Assembly (NCBI RefSeq): GCF_013369335.1
Contig: NZ_SZQJ01000005.1
Coordinates: 62,001 to 126,000, forward strand
DNA: 64,000 bases
Direction of reading: 5' to 3'
Source of the DNA: Vibrio sp. JPW-9-11-11
GTDB lineage: Bacteria; Pseudomonadota; Gammaproteobacteria; Enterobacterales; Vibrionaceae
Of this stretch, positions 8,114 to 17,015 are shown one piece after another. Numbering within the stretch: position 1 is the first letter of the stretch; every line of letters begins with the position of its first letter. Both the position numbers and the translations under genes were made by a program. Under the pieces are notes generated by a model. It did no database searches. It had not been told where the DNA came from and saw nothing but the letters and a program-made list of their open reading frames with translations.

Positions 8114-9343
8114 CTAAGGCTTATACCAAGCATCTAAGCCTGTTTGTAACCTGTTGCTCGCTTCTTGCGCTGACATTGAACCATTGATCACGCCAACGCT
8201 GGTTTCCCAAATTTCTAGCTCTAAACTCGGTGTTCCTCGATTCAGAATCTGGTAAGAATTTCGAATGGTCGAATCACAGCTGTCCCGCCATGAGATCATC
8301 TCTTTCGCGGTAGGGTCGGATACTTCAATAAAGTGGTTTGATAACGAGAAGAAACCTGGAAGTGCATTGGTGAACAGCTCCGCAAATTCTTCACTTGCCA
8401 TCCATTCAATAAATGTCGTTGCCTCTGCACTATTGCTGGTTTTCGCGTTGATACCAATGCCGATGTCGGTATGATCACTGATGAAGCAGCTATCGCCTTC
8501 GTTGGCCACCGTGGGTCGAAATACGCCCAAGTCAATTTTGTCTCTAAACGCTAAAATATCCCATGAACCGGCGGGGTAGACGGCAGCTTTGCCACTACCA
8601 AACATTTCAATTGCGTCGTTATAGGTACGGGTTTGATAGTTCTCTCCCATGTATCCGCCCCACATAGCAAGCTGTTCGAAGACTTGAGTATAAGCTGGAT
8701 CGGTAAACTTACCCTCACCAGAGAGCAGGGCAAATCGACCGTCTTCACCTTGCCAATAATTGGGGCCAATATTTTGAAAGCCCATTGTCGCCGCTTCCCA
8801 TTTGTCATTGGTACCCATAGCGATAGGGGTATACTTCCCACTCGCTTTGACTTTATCTAGGGCGGCATAAAATTCGGCGTTAGTGGTCGGGGCCGCAATA
8901 CCTAGTTCATTGAACACTGACTTGTTGTAGAAAAAACCATGGATGACGGAAGCGAGCGGCAGACAAAACGTGACCGAACCATCATCCGTTTGCCAAGCTG
9001 ACTGAGCGAACAACGGGAAGTTTTCCATACCATCAAGGTCGGTTAAATCCATGAGGTTGTTGGCTTGATAGAGTTTTAACGAGTCATCGAAAGGTCGGCA
9101 GGTAATAATATCTCCCGCGGTGCCATCGGCCAATCGTTGGTTCAGTGCTTGATTATATTCGGTCGCCGGCGTGTGTTTGTAGGAGACTTTTATGCTGGGA
9201 TGTTTGGCATTGAATGCAGGAATAATAGTGTCATTCCAGATCTTTGCATCTTCTCGCCAACTTTCAATGACGAGGTTTCCGGCCGTGACTAAAGTAGGTA
9301 AGTAGCATAACGCCACTAAAGTTAGGGTACTTATCGCTCTCAT
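8114..9343 (-). CDS. ABC-type (CUT1-like) solute-binding protein
   Basis: 409 residues. A signal peptide (MRAISTLTLVALCYLPTLVTA) precedes a periplasmic sugar-binding fold: 'LVIESWREDAKIWNDTIIPAFN', 'YNQALNQRLADGTAGDII', 'GFFYNKSVFNELGI', 'AVYPAGSWDI'. No permease or ATPase gene is next to it. Instead it follows the chemoreceptor gene by 26 bases on the same strand, so the likely role is to present a sugar-like ligand to that receptor, as maltose- and galactose-binding proteins do for Tar and Trg (inference). Ligand unknown. Confidence 0.9.
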   Translation of the reverse strand: MRAISTLTLVALCYLPTLVTAGNLVIESWREDAKIWNDTIIPAFNAKHPSIKVSYKHTPATEYNQALNQRLADGTAGDIITCRPFDDSLKLYQANNLMDLTDLDGMENFPLFAQSAWQTDDGSVTFCLPLASVIHGFFYNKSVFNELGIAAPTTNAEFYAALDKVKASGKYTPIAMGTNDKWEAATMGFQNIGPNYWQGEDGRFALLSGEGKFTDPAYTQVFEQLAMWGGYMGENYQTRTYNDAIEMFGSGKAAVYPAGSWDILAFRDKIDLGVFRPTVANEGDSCFISDHTDIGIGINAKTSNSAEATTFIEWMASEEFAELFTNALPGFFSLSNHFIEVSDPTAKEMISWRDSCDSTIRNSYQILNRGTPSLELEIWETSVGVINGSMSAQEASNRLQTGLDAWYKP

Positions 9344-9369
9344 GTGAAGTTCCTTTCCTCTTGTTCGAT

Positions 9370-11352
9370 TTAAACTTTAAACCGTTTGACCAAGGCTCTT
9401 TGGTTTTGCGCGAGTTGCGCTAAGGCGTCACTGACCGATGCTGCACCTTGTGCTTCAACCTCGGTTTGTGATGCAAGCTCTGATATTTCGTTGATACTTT
9501 GTGCGATTTCTCGACTGACTTTGATTTGCTCTTCCGATGCGTGAGCCACTTGAGTACTGCTGTTTTTGATGGAAGTCATGTGTTCAACCACCGTTTGAAG
9601 GGTTTCGTCGGTTAAGCGACTTTGCTCGACACATTTTTCGGTTTTATTTTGACTCAAGGTCATCACTGAGACCATTTCATCAGAGCTCGACTGCAAGCGC
9701 TCAATCATGCTTTGAATTTCAACCGTGGATTGTTGAGTTCTATTGGCGAGCGTTCTGACTTCATCGGCCACTACCGCAAAGCCCCGACCGTGCTCGCCTG
9801 CGCGGGCCGCTTCTATCGCTGCATTAAGAGCGAGTAGGTTGGTTTGCTCTGCAATATCTCGAATGACGTCTAAAATACTGCCGATATTGCCTGAGTATTG
9901 GTCAAGCTGGGTGGTGATTTGCGTCGCGGTGTTAATAGACTCGAGCAGCTCTTCAATCAGAGCGAGGCCACTGGCGACTTGTTGGCGGCTGGTTAAGGTG
10001 CTCTCATTGGCATGTTCCACTTCATCTTGAGACCTTTGTGTAGAGCGATGGACCTCGGTGACGCTGGTCTCCATTTCAGAGATGGCCGCTGCCACCATGT
10101 CAATTTGTTGGCCTTGTGCTGACACTCGGCTCATGGTGGAATCACTGATCTCAGACGCTTTATTGGCTTGAGTGGCTAAGCTTTTCGACCCTGAGTTGAT
10201 TTGACTCAGTACCTCTTTCATCTCTCCCACTAGCTTGTCGATCGAGTGCGAAAGCTCTCCAAACTCACAACGTGATTCGTAGCGGACTTTATGAGTCATA
10301 TCTCCCTCGCGCATTAAGCGGAGTACACGGTTGATCATAGAGAGGGGTTTGTGAATCGCTTTGGCGGTAAGAAAGCCGATGATGATGGCGACGATTGCAG
10401 AAGCGACGCTTAAAACAATGATCAAACGTTCTGCAGATGAGACCGACTTCTCGGTGGCGACTTTGGCTTCGGTGACTTCTGCAACGGCGCTTTGAGCTAA
10501 GTCTTCAAAGACTTTTTCAAGCGTGCGTGAGTTTTGCTGGCTTTTACGAATAAGCGCACGAATTTGTTCTCTGAGGTTTTTAGTCGACAACATTAACGGC
10601 AGCATGCCTTTTTCAGAGATACCAGCCACTTTTAATTTCTCTACCACCGTATCAAATCTTTTGATGAGCCCGGCACTCACTTTAACTTGTTGGATTCCTT
10701 CTTTTGCCAAATTGGTGTTCTTTTCGAAGTTGGCAATGACCTTGACCAGATCCATGTCTGGATTGGCGGCTCTCAGGGTGCGTAAGTCTCGCTTAATGCC
10801 ACTGGTGAGACGGTCAACTTTATTGCTTTGTGAGCGACTTTTACTCAGGTTAGACAACAACTGCTGAGTGATTCTCTGAAACGCATCTTCAAACTTGACA
10901 AACTCGGCTTGCGCAAGATAAAGGTTCTGTTGTGCTTGAAGGGAAGACTGATGCAAACTCATGACTTGTTCTGCATCGCGATAAAACGCCTGGGCCAAGG
11001 TGGCAATCTTGCTGCTATCAATGGCGTCATTGTGTCTGATCTTGTCAAACGTTTGATTAAAAATGGCTTGTTGAGTGGTAAACGCCTCTTTTATTGATGG
11101 AAGGACGGAGAGATCTTCAAACGTTAAGTATTCGAGTAGTAGCCTCTGGCTTTTCAGCATTGACGAATTAAGTTGAGCGCTGTTAACCAGTAAAGGCGTA
11201 GCTTGTTGGGTGATTAAGCTGACGCTCTTATCGACGGTTTTTAAGTTCAAGTAACTAAACATACCCAATGCGGCCAACAGAATAAACATGACCAAATAAC
11301 CCAAAATAGTTCTTTGAACGATATTGAGAGAAACTTTCATTTCAGAACTCAT
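9370..11352 (-). CDS. Methyl-accepting chemotaxis protein with helical periplasmic domain
   Basis: 660 residues: TM1 at about 13-35, a long helical periplasmic domain of about 270 residues (the size of an HBM-type bimodular sensor), TM2 at about 310-330, a HAMP domain, then the cytoplasmic signalling rod with the conserved hairpin '[19 protein letters not shown]' and '[14 protein letters not shown]'. It signals to CheA/CheW. No C-terminal CheR-binding pentapeptide is visible. First gene of a likely two-gene operon with the solute-binding protein downstream. Confidence 0.93.
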   Translation of the reverse strand: MSSEMKVSLNIVQRTILGYLVMFILLAALGMFSYLNLKTVDKSVSLITQQATPLLVNSAQLNSSMLKSQRLLLEYLTFEDLSVLPSIKEAFTTQQAIFNQTFDKIRHNDAIDSSKIATLAQAFYRDAEQVMSLHQSSLQAQQNLYLAQAEFVKFEDAFQRITQQLLSNLSKSRSQSNKVDRLTSGIKRDLRTLRAANPDMDLVKVIANFEKNTNLAKEGIQQVKVSAGLIKRFDTVVEKLKVAGISEKGMLPLMLSTKNLREQIRALIRKSQQNSRTLEKVFEDLAQSAVAEVTEAKVATEKSVSSAERLIIVLSVASAIVAIIIGFLTAKAIHKPLSMINRVLRLMREGDMTHKVRYESRCEFGELSHSIDKLVGEMKEVLSQINSGSKSLATQANKASEISDSTMSRVSAQGQQIDMVAAAISEMETSVTEVHRSTQRSQDEVEHANESTLTSRQQVASGLALIEELLESINTATQITTQLDQYSGNIGSILDVIRDIAEQTNLLALNAAIEAARAGEHGRGFAVVADEVRTLANRTQQSTVEIQSMIERLQSSSDEMVSVMTLSQNKTEKCVEQSRLTDETLQTVVEHMTSIKNSSTQVAHASEEQIKVSREIAQSINEISELASQTEVEAQGAASVSDALAQLAQNQRALVKRFKV

Positions 11353-11476
11353 TGTTGCTGATTTAACTATTTTTAAAGCTAGTTCAAAGTGTGATCAATT
11401 GCAGGGTAAGCGAAATTATTTTTACGGCGTAATAAGTTCGGATCCTTAGTGACTGTTTGAATTTAAATGATTTTAT

Positions 11477-11528
11477 AGGAGGCAAATAAATGGTCCTATT
11501 TAGCGATGGTGCTAAACAATATCGTTGA
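11477..11528 (+). other. Perfect Shine-Dalgarno followed by a 12-codon ORF
   Basis: AGGAGG (11477-11482) sits 7 bases before ATG 11490, opening a 12-residue frame (MVLFSDGAKQYR, stop at 11526-11528) in the 229-base spacer between the chemoreceptor and pncB genes. It could be a leader peptide or the remnant of a lost gene. Nothing else was seen in the spacer. Confidence 0.3.
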
Positions 11529-11581
11529 TAAATAACCTGTTTGGAGAAGCAACGACCTTTGTTAATTTGTGAAGGCGTTTA

Positions 11582-12835
11582 TTAGCTTGCTTTGTCGTAT
11601 TCAGACGCAAGTCCAAAGCTCTGTTTTAAATCGGCAAGGAAGAGAGGATCTTCACACATGGCTTTTTCGGGCTCGTCGCTTATTTTTGCCACCGGAGCGC
11701 CATTGCATTGCGTCATCTTTACCACCATCGAGAGGGGATGATAACGACCATCTTTACCCTGCCATTCACCCATATCGTTGGCCAGAAATGTACCAATACC
11801 AAAGCTGATATTCGCCCGTCCAGCAAAGTACTGGCAGATCTCAAGCGCTCGCTCAAAATCGAGACCGTCAGTAAAAATCAACACTTTAGACATGGGATCA
11901 ATGCCGAGCGCCAAATAGTGTTGAATCATCTTGTCACCCCAATCAAACGGGTTGCCTGAATCATGGCGCACGCCGGCATATGCTTGCGCCCGAGCAAAAT
12001 CAAAGTCATTTAGAAATGCGTCGATACCTATGGTATCGGTTAGGGCAATGCCTAAACGGCCGTCAAAAGCGTGATGCCAGCGGTCGAGGGCAACTCGCTG
12101 TGACTCAACGGGTTGCGAAAGCTGCTGATGCGCCATAAACCACTCGTGGGCGACCGTACCAATGGGAGTGAGGTCGAACTGCTTGGCGAGATGGTAGTTG
12201 CTGGTGCCTGACAGTAAATCTGGAACCTGTTGGCGCAGGTAATCGAGCACATCGTGCTGTACTTGCGCGCTGAAGCGGCGTCGACTGCCCATTTCTGAAA
12301 ACTGGAAGTTATCGATATTACGCTGTTGAAGCTCTGTTTTTAGTCGGGTGACTTTCTCTTCCAGAACATGGCGAAAGTGTGAGTAAGGAATGTCGCGCCA
12401 TCGGTTGCGGTTACGCAGTTCCGAGATAATGCTCATTACCAAGGTTTCATAGAGGATGGTTTCGTGCCAAATACCACAGATAGAGACTTTAAGCTGGTTT
12501 TTATCTTGCAGGGTGGTGGTTGAAACCGTGACTTGTTGTGCAGGCTTAAAGCGAAAGCTGGCTAGGTCATCAATAAAACTCTGCGCAAGGTAGGGCGCTT
12601 GCTGGCTCAAATATTCCAGCTCTTGGTTGGTAAACTGGCAGGTAGCGAGTTGACCTATTTCAGCTTCAACCTGCTGTGCCAATTCGGACAGGTCTTCATC
12701 TGAACGAACGATAAGCTCATAGCGCACAGTCGTGTCAGGGTAATACTTGTGCGCAGCATGCATCATATTGATCTTGTAGACATCGAGATCAAGAGCACTT
12801 TGAATGATACGGTCATTGAAAAGCGTGGCGGTCAT
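11582..12835 (-). CDS. pncB: Nicotinate phosphoribosyltransferase
   Basis: 417 residues, close to the family's usual ~400. PncB makes nicotinate mononucleotide from nicotinate and PRPP with ATP hydrolysis, in the Preiss-Handler NAD salvage route. Family marks: N-terminal 'LDVDVYKINMMHA..YPD' type segment (here LDLDVYKINMMHAAHKYYPD), 'FSEMGSRRRFS' with the substrate-contacting Arg residues, 'HEWFMAHQ', 'GVRHDSGNPFDWG' and 'LIFTDGLDF'. Its 5' end faces the divergent nrtR gene, and palindromic sites lie between them. Confidence 0.96.
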   Translation of the reverse strand: MTATLFNDRIIQSALDLDVYKINMMHAAHKYYPDTTVRYELIVRSDEDLSELAQQVEAEIGQLATCQFTNQELEYLSQQAPYLAQSFIDDLASFRFKPAQQVTVSTTTLQDKNQLKVSICGIWHETILYETLVMSIISELRNRNRWRDIPYSHFRHVLEEKVTRLKTELQQRNIDNFQFSEMGSRRRFSAQVQHDVLDYLRQQVPDLLSGTSNYHLAKQFDLTPIGTVAHEWFMAHQQLSQPVESQRVALDRWHHAFDGRLGIALTDTIGIDAFLNDFDFARAQAYAGVRHDSGNPFDWGDKMIQHYLALGIDPMSKVLIFTDGLDFERALEICQYFAGRANISFGIGTFLANDMGEWQGKDGRYHPLSMVVKMTQCNGAPVAKISDEPEKAMCEDPLFLADLKQSFGLASEYDKAS

Positions 12836-12870
12836 CCAACCATCCTATCGGTTATCAGGCTTGCGAATTG

Positions 12871-12926
12871 AAATTAACTTTAATTTAGCACTTTAAGTTT
12901 GTCAAATATTGTTACTAACTTAAAGT
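12871..12926. promoter_or_regulatory. Palindromic candidate NrtR operators between pncB and nrtR
   Basis: Two related elements sit upstream of pncB. The first, 12871-12886, is AAATTAA-ct-TTAATTT, a perfect inverted repeat with a 2-base centre. The second is the pair ACTTTAAGTT (12890-12899) and AACTTAAAGT (12917-12926), exact reverse complements whose centres are 27 bases apart. Their place between a nudix-type NAD regulator and pncB makes NrtR the natural ligand; binding is inferred. Confidence 0.5.
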
Positions 12927-13090
12927 TCTTATTATCATATACTGACGGATACACCTTGGTTGTGAAATGTGTGCTTAGTTTTTATGGAGAAAATAATTTA
13001 ATGTAGTTCGTCACAGATGGTTACTTTCCTGTTGACCTTGCGTGACCCAGTGGTAATGTATTGGCAGTTTTAAGATGTGGGAAGTTCACC

Positions 13091-13804
13091 ATGATTGTCA
13101 CTATTGACATGATATGTCTCAGGCTCGGAGAGAGTGGGTTAGAAGTATTGCTGATAAAGCGCAATAACCCAGATAGGCCTCAAAACGGATTGTGGTCGAT
13201 TCCGGGTGGCTTTGTGTTTGAGCAAGATTTGACTGCACAAGGTGGTCAGCCAGCGGATCAAGACTTTGAGGCCGCTCGGCGCCGTATTTGTCGGCAAAAA
13301 ATTCATACCTATCCCAATTACATTAGCCAGCCGATGGTTGAAGGGAATCCAAAGCGAGACCCAGACGGGTGGAGTGTCACGATCGCCCACTATGCGCTGC
13401 TTAACGGTGCCAATGTGGAACAGATCGATAACAGTGGTTTATGTCAGGAGCAACTAAGATGGTTCGCACTCGATAAGGTGCTCAATGACGAGATGGAACT
13501 GGCGTTTGACCACGCACAACTGATTAATCTGGCATGGAAAAAACTACGTGCGGCGATAGAGTACACCTCAGTGGCTTTGTTCGCGTTGGATAAAGAGTTC
13601 TTAGTCTCAGACATCATTGCCGCGTACGAAAAGTTTGGTGTCGAGGTCAACCGAATGACAGTGAAGCGCCGCCTGATTGACACTGGTGTGATTGTTAGCG
13701 CGAACAAAATGGCTTCCACCAATAAAGGCAAAGGAGGTAAGCCCGCTCAGGTGTATAGTCTGGCTCACAAGAGCGTGACGTACTTTCAAACTTGTCTGCG
13801 TTGA
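13091..13804 (+). CDS. nrtR: NrtR-type nudix-related transcriptional regulator of NAD metabolism
   Basis: 237 residues: an N-terminal nudix-like domain (about 1-150; 'VLLIKRNNPD', 'LWSIPGGFV') and a C-terminal winged HTH (about 155-235; 'YEKFGVEVNRMTVKRRLIDTG', 'KGGKPAQVYSL'). The nudix box is decayed: the REXXEE core is replaced by 'AARRRICRQ', as expected for NrtR proteins that sense ADP-ribose instead of hydrolysing it. GGGAAG before ATG 13091 fixes the start over the upstream TTG. It is divergent from pncB and followed after 19 bases by a nicotinamidase gene. Confidence 0.88.
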   Translation: MIVTIDMICLRLGESGLEVLLIKRNNPDRPQNGLWSIPGGFVFEQDLTAQGGQPADQDFEAARRRICRQKIHTYPNYISQPMVEGNPKRDPDGWSVTIAHYALLNGANVEQIDNSGLCQEQLRWFALDKVLNDEMELAFDHAQLINLAWKKLRAAIEYTSVALFALDKEFLVSDIIAAYEKFGVEVNRMTVKRRLIDTGVIVSANKMASTNKGKGGKPAQVYSLAHKSVTYFQTCLR

Positions 13805-13823
13805 TATCAACAAGGAGCAGAAG

Positions 13824-14489
13824 ATGCGATTACAAAGTGTAGACATTGACTTAAACAAAACCGCTTGTATTGATGTAGATCCGCAGAAGGGTTTTAGCGA
13901 GTTGTGCCCGAAAGAGCTGCCTGTCGAAGGGGCGCTACAAATCGTCGATCAGCTTAAGCTCAATCACAGTAAGGCGTGTGTCAAACTCGTCTCTCGCGAT
14001 ATGCATCCACCGGGCGCGGCTTGGGAAGCGGAAACGCCCGAGCGAATGCTAGAGCCTGTTGGTTTACCGGAAGTGGATATCAAATGGAACCCTCACTGTG
14101 TGGTTGGGACAGCGGGCGTTGAGTTGCTGCCTGGCCTACCATCAGTTCGTGAGTATGATTTTCAGATCAATAAAGGCATCGACCCTGACGCTCACCCATA
14201 CGGCGCCTTTTATCACGATCAAGCCGACACTTTGTCGACCGGAGGGATAGAGTTTTTGCGCACCCATCAGATTGACACTGTCATTGTTGGCGGTTTGGCG
14301 CTCGATTTTTGCGTTAAAAAGTCGGTCGAGCAACTCCTGGCAGCAGGTTTTGACGTTGTACTTAACTTGGCGGCGACCAGAGCGGTGTTCCCAGAGAAAA
14401 CGCAAGCAGTGGTTGAAGAATTAACTGAGAAAGGTGCGACGGTAGTGGCGAACGCAGCACACCTTCACGTTCAGGAGACGTTGGCTTAA
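13824..14489 (+). CDS. pncA: Nicotinamidase-like isochorismatase-fold hydrolase
   Basis: 221 residues. The catalytic triad of nicotinamidases is visible: Asp in 'CIDVDPQKGF', Lys in 'DFQINKGID', Cys in 'GLALDFCVKKS'. Metal-site residues fit 'SRDMHPPGAAW'. It would turn nicotinamide into nicotinate, the substrate of PncB next door, so the three genes form one NAD-salvage unit. AAGGAG lies before the ATG. The gene runs with nrtR and ends at a hairpin. Confidence 0.9.
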   Translation: MRLQSVDIDLNKTACIDVDPQKGFSELCPKELPVEGALQIVDQLKLNHSKACVKLVSRDMHPPGAAWEAETPERMLEPVGLPEVDIKWNPHCVVGTAGVELLPGLPSVREYDFQINKGIDPDAHPYGAFYHDQADTLSTGGIEFLRTHQIDTVIVGGLALDFCVKKSVEQLLAAGFDVVLNLAATRAVFPEKTQAVVEELTEKGATVVANAAHLHVQETLA

Positions 14490-14493
14490 TGAA

Positions 14494-14524
14494 GCGCGGA
14501 GCCCATCCTAATGGGTTCCGCTTA
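14494..14524. terminator. Hairpin between convergent pncA and LysR genes
   Basis: GCGGAGCCCA pairs with TGGGTTCCGC (one G-U) across a 6-base loop. The T-tract is weak. Confidence 0.5.
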
Positions 14525-14529
14525 GCTCG

Positions 14530-15438
14530 CTAGCGTTTCTTCAATAATGACTTTAACCAACGGTGCAGCTGAGCGTGGCGTTCGGTTTGAGCGAAATTCG
14601 GTGTGCTGACTAGCCAATAGCTTGTCTCAAGCTTAACCGATGGGCCAACACGGCGAAGAAATCCGGACTCAAGATCCTGTTCAATCAGCAGGGTGTGACC
14701 CAATCCAATCCCCATCCCATTAATTGCGGCTTGCAGCATCAGGTCGGCGCGATCAAACATTAGCGCCGCCGATGAAGCTGAGTTGTTCGTTCCAATTTGG
14801 TCAAAGTAATAGCGCCAGTAAAACTGGGTGCCATCTTGTTCTCCTCGTCGATCGGCAAGCAGTGGAAACTGGCTAAAAATGTCCTCGCGGTTGTTGTGTT
14901 GTTGCTCACACAAGTCAGGGCTGGCGACAGGCTGTATATAGCTATGGCATAAGTGAACACTATGCAGACCAGGATAGGGGCCTGCACCGAACCTGATTGC
15001 GGCATCAATGTTTCCGAGCGCGAAATTGCTGTGCTCATCATCAACGGTTAAGGCGATAGTGATACCAAAGTCACGACTACTGCTCAGCAATGGGATCAAC
15101 CATTTCATAGCCAAGGATGAAGAGACAGATAAGCGGATCTGCTCTTTGGAGTCGAGGTGTGTTAATTGCGCCAAAGCACTCGGCCAAATCGAGACCGCTT
15201 GAGTGGCTGCTTCACACACGATTTTCCCAGCGGGGGTCAAGCGTAGTTCTCGAGTCGTACGCTCAAATAGGCGCAACCCAAGAGCTTGCTCTAACGATCG
15301 CACTCGGTGGCTGACAGCAGATTGTTGAATGCCCAGTTGCTCAGCTGCTCGGGTAAAGCTGAGCTCACGTGCAATTGCGGCAAGCATAGGTGCCGCCTGT
15401 GTAAGGCGATGAAGTTGGGATTCATAACTCTTATTCAT
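14530..15438 (-). CDS. LysR-family transcriptional regulator
   Basis: 302 residues with the N-terminal winged HTH ('FTRAAEQLGIQQSAVSHRVRSLEQALG') and an effector domain. The sequence falls in the broad GcvA/DsdC-like group. It is divergent from the PhzF gene across an 85-base spacer, the usual arrangement for a LysR protein controlling its neighbour. Target and ligand are inferred only. Confidence 0.9.
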   Translation of the reverse strand: MNKSYESQLHRLTQAAPMLAAIARELSFTRAAEQLGIQQSAVSHRVRSLEQALGLRLFERTTRELRLTPAGKIVCEAATQAVSIWPSALAQLTHLDSKEQIRLSVSSSLAMKWLIPLLSSSRDFGITIALTVDDEHSNFALGNIDAAIRFGAGPYPGLHSVHLCHSYIQPVASPDLCEQQHNNREDIFSQFPLLADRRGEQDGTQFYWRYYFDQIGTNNSASSAALMFDRADLMLQAAINGMGIGLGHTLLIEQDLESGFLRRVGPSVKLETSYWLVSTPNFAQTERHAQLHRWLKSLLKKR

Positions 15439-15523
15439 GAATTAATCTCATTTCTTTGTGAGTATCCATTTTTAGTTTGGCTCCTTATTATCTGAATTAG
15501 AAACCAAGTAAGGAGTGAATAAG

Positions 15524-16435
15524 ATGAGTAATAATCATTTAATTGTCGATGTCAATATTGTTAATGGGTTTGTGGCGGATAACCGAGGCGGAAATCCGGC
15601 AGGGGTGGTACTCAACGCTGATCAATACAGTGAACAACAAATGCTATCGATTGCGGCTAAGGTCGGTTTATCCGAAACCGCCTTTGTTTCTTCCTCTCAG
15701 AGCGAAGGACTCAAACTCGACTTTTTTACCCCTAACCGACGTATTGCCCATTGCGGACACGCGACGATCGCCGCGTTCTCCTATCTCGCCACGCAAGGAT
15801 TACTGAAAGATGGCGAGACCAGCAAAGAAACGGTCGATGGACCGCGCAAAGTGATCGTTCAGCAAGGCGCTGCTTATATGGAACAGCTTGCTCCTAGCTA
15901 TACTTTTGCTGATGATTGGCAAGCGCAAGGAGTGTTTGAAGACGATGTGTTGCGTGCTTTGAACTTATCCAGTGATAAATTGCGCACTGCTGCTCCTATG
16001 GCGCGAGTGAACACCGGTAACAGTTTTATTGTGGTGGCAGTGGACAGTGTTGAGACTTTGGCCTCAATTGAGCCAGATTTTGACTTGATCAACCAGATCA
16101 GCGATAAGTTGGACTTGGTCGGCTTTTATGTCTTTACTGATAAAATTGGCCACGCTGATGCGACAACGCGCATGTTCGCACCGCGTTTCGCGATCAACGA
16201 AGAGGCGGCGACCGGGATGGCAGCAGGGCCATTAGCCTGTTACCTTTTTGATGTTGTAAAGTTGGATAAAACCCAGCTGGACATTCGTCAAGGGGAGCAT
16301 ATGCAGCCCGCGTCTCCCAGTATTATTCGCGTCGAACTGACAGTTGCGAGCGGTAACATTACCGGCTTAATGGCCGGCGGTTATGGCAAATTAATAGAAC
16401 GGCGTCGGGTGGAGTTGCCGATCGGCCAAGTATGA
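15524..16435 (+). CDS. PhzF-family isomerase/epimerase-like protein
   Basis: 303 residues of the PhzF/diaminopimelate-epimerase-like fold: 'VFxxNPAGVV' variant 'GGNPAGVVLNADQ', the catalytic-type Glu in 'VGLSETAFV', 'TPNRRIAHCGHATIAA' and 'EEAATGMAAGPLACYL'. Family members act as isomerases on diverse small acids; no phenazine genes are here, so the substrate is unknown. AGGAG fits ATG 15524 rather than the upstream GTG at 15515. The isochorismatase-fold gene follows immediately. Confidence 0.9.
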   Translation: MSNNHLIVDVNIVNGFVADNRGGNPAGVVLNADQYSEQQMLSIAAKVGLSETAFVSSSQSEGLKLDFFTPNRRIAHCGHATIAAFSYLATQGLLKDGETSKETVDGPRKVIVQQGAAYMEQLAPSYTFADDWQAQGVFEDDVLRALNLSSDKLRTAAPMARVNTGNSFIVVAVDSVETLASIEPDFDLINQISDKLDLVGFYVFTDKIGHADATTRMFAPRFAINEEAATGMAAGPLACYLFDVVKLDKTQLDIRQGEHMQPASPSIIRVELTVASGNITGLMAGGYGKLIERRRVELPIGQV

Positions 16436-16447
16436 GTGGGAGGGCTA

Positions 16448-16987
16448 ATGCTAAAGCGCGAAAAAACCGGGTTAATAGTCGTTGACGTACAGGGCAAGCT
16501 GGCGCGTTTGGTTGCAGATAGCGAGCAGCTCATCGCGAGTTGCTCAGCCTTAATCCAAGGCGCTCAGAGTTTGTCACTACCCATCGTGTGGTTGGAGCAG
16601 AACCCTGACAAACTCGGAGCGACCGTTGAGGAGTTGACTCAACATCTAAGCGGACAGGCGCCAATCAGCAAGTTTGCTTTCGGCGCTTGTGGCGAGCCTG
16701 AGTGTCTACGAGCCATTCAGAGTGTTGATGTTGAGACTTGGCTAGTGTGTGGTATTGAAGCGCATATATGCGTATATCAAACCGTACTTGGGTTGAGAGA
16801 GTTAGGCTATCAGGTCGAAGTGGTGCAAGATGGCGTTGCGTCTCGCTCGCCAAGCGATAAGCAGTTGGCGCTGAGCAAACTGGCGAGCGTGGGGGTGTTG
16901 TCTACCAGTGTGGAAATGGCGCTGTACGAGTTGGTGCAGGACTGTCGGGACCCGGCTTTTCGGTCTATCCTTCAATTGATCAAATAA
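16448..16987 (+). CDS. Isochorismatase-family hydrolase (YcaC-like)
   Basis: 179 residues with the cysteine-hydrolase triad: Asp in 'LIVVDVQGKL', Lys in 'ISKFAFGA', Cys in 'GIEAHICVYQTVLGL'. This short form resembles YcaC-like members of unknown substrate. GGGAGGG before ATG 16448 decides the start. It is 12 bases behind the PhzF gene, so the two probably act in one pathway. Confidence 0.9.
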   Translation: MLKREKTGLIVVDVQGKLARLVADSEQLIASCSALIQGAQSLSLPIVWLEQNPDKLGATVEELTQHLSGQAPISKFAFGACGEPECLRAIQSVDVETWLVCGIEAHICVYQTVLGLRELGYQVEVVQDGVASRSPSDKQLALSKLASVGVLSTSVEMALYELVQDCRDPAFRSILQLIK

Positions 16988-17015
16988 CTGAAAGAAAGCG
17001 TCTCTCAACGCGTTG

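Noticed and set aside
10523-10867. 114-codon plus-strand frame inside the chemoreceptor gene
   Set aside because: Antisense shadow of a coiled receptor domain; no initiation signal.
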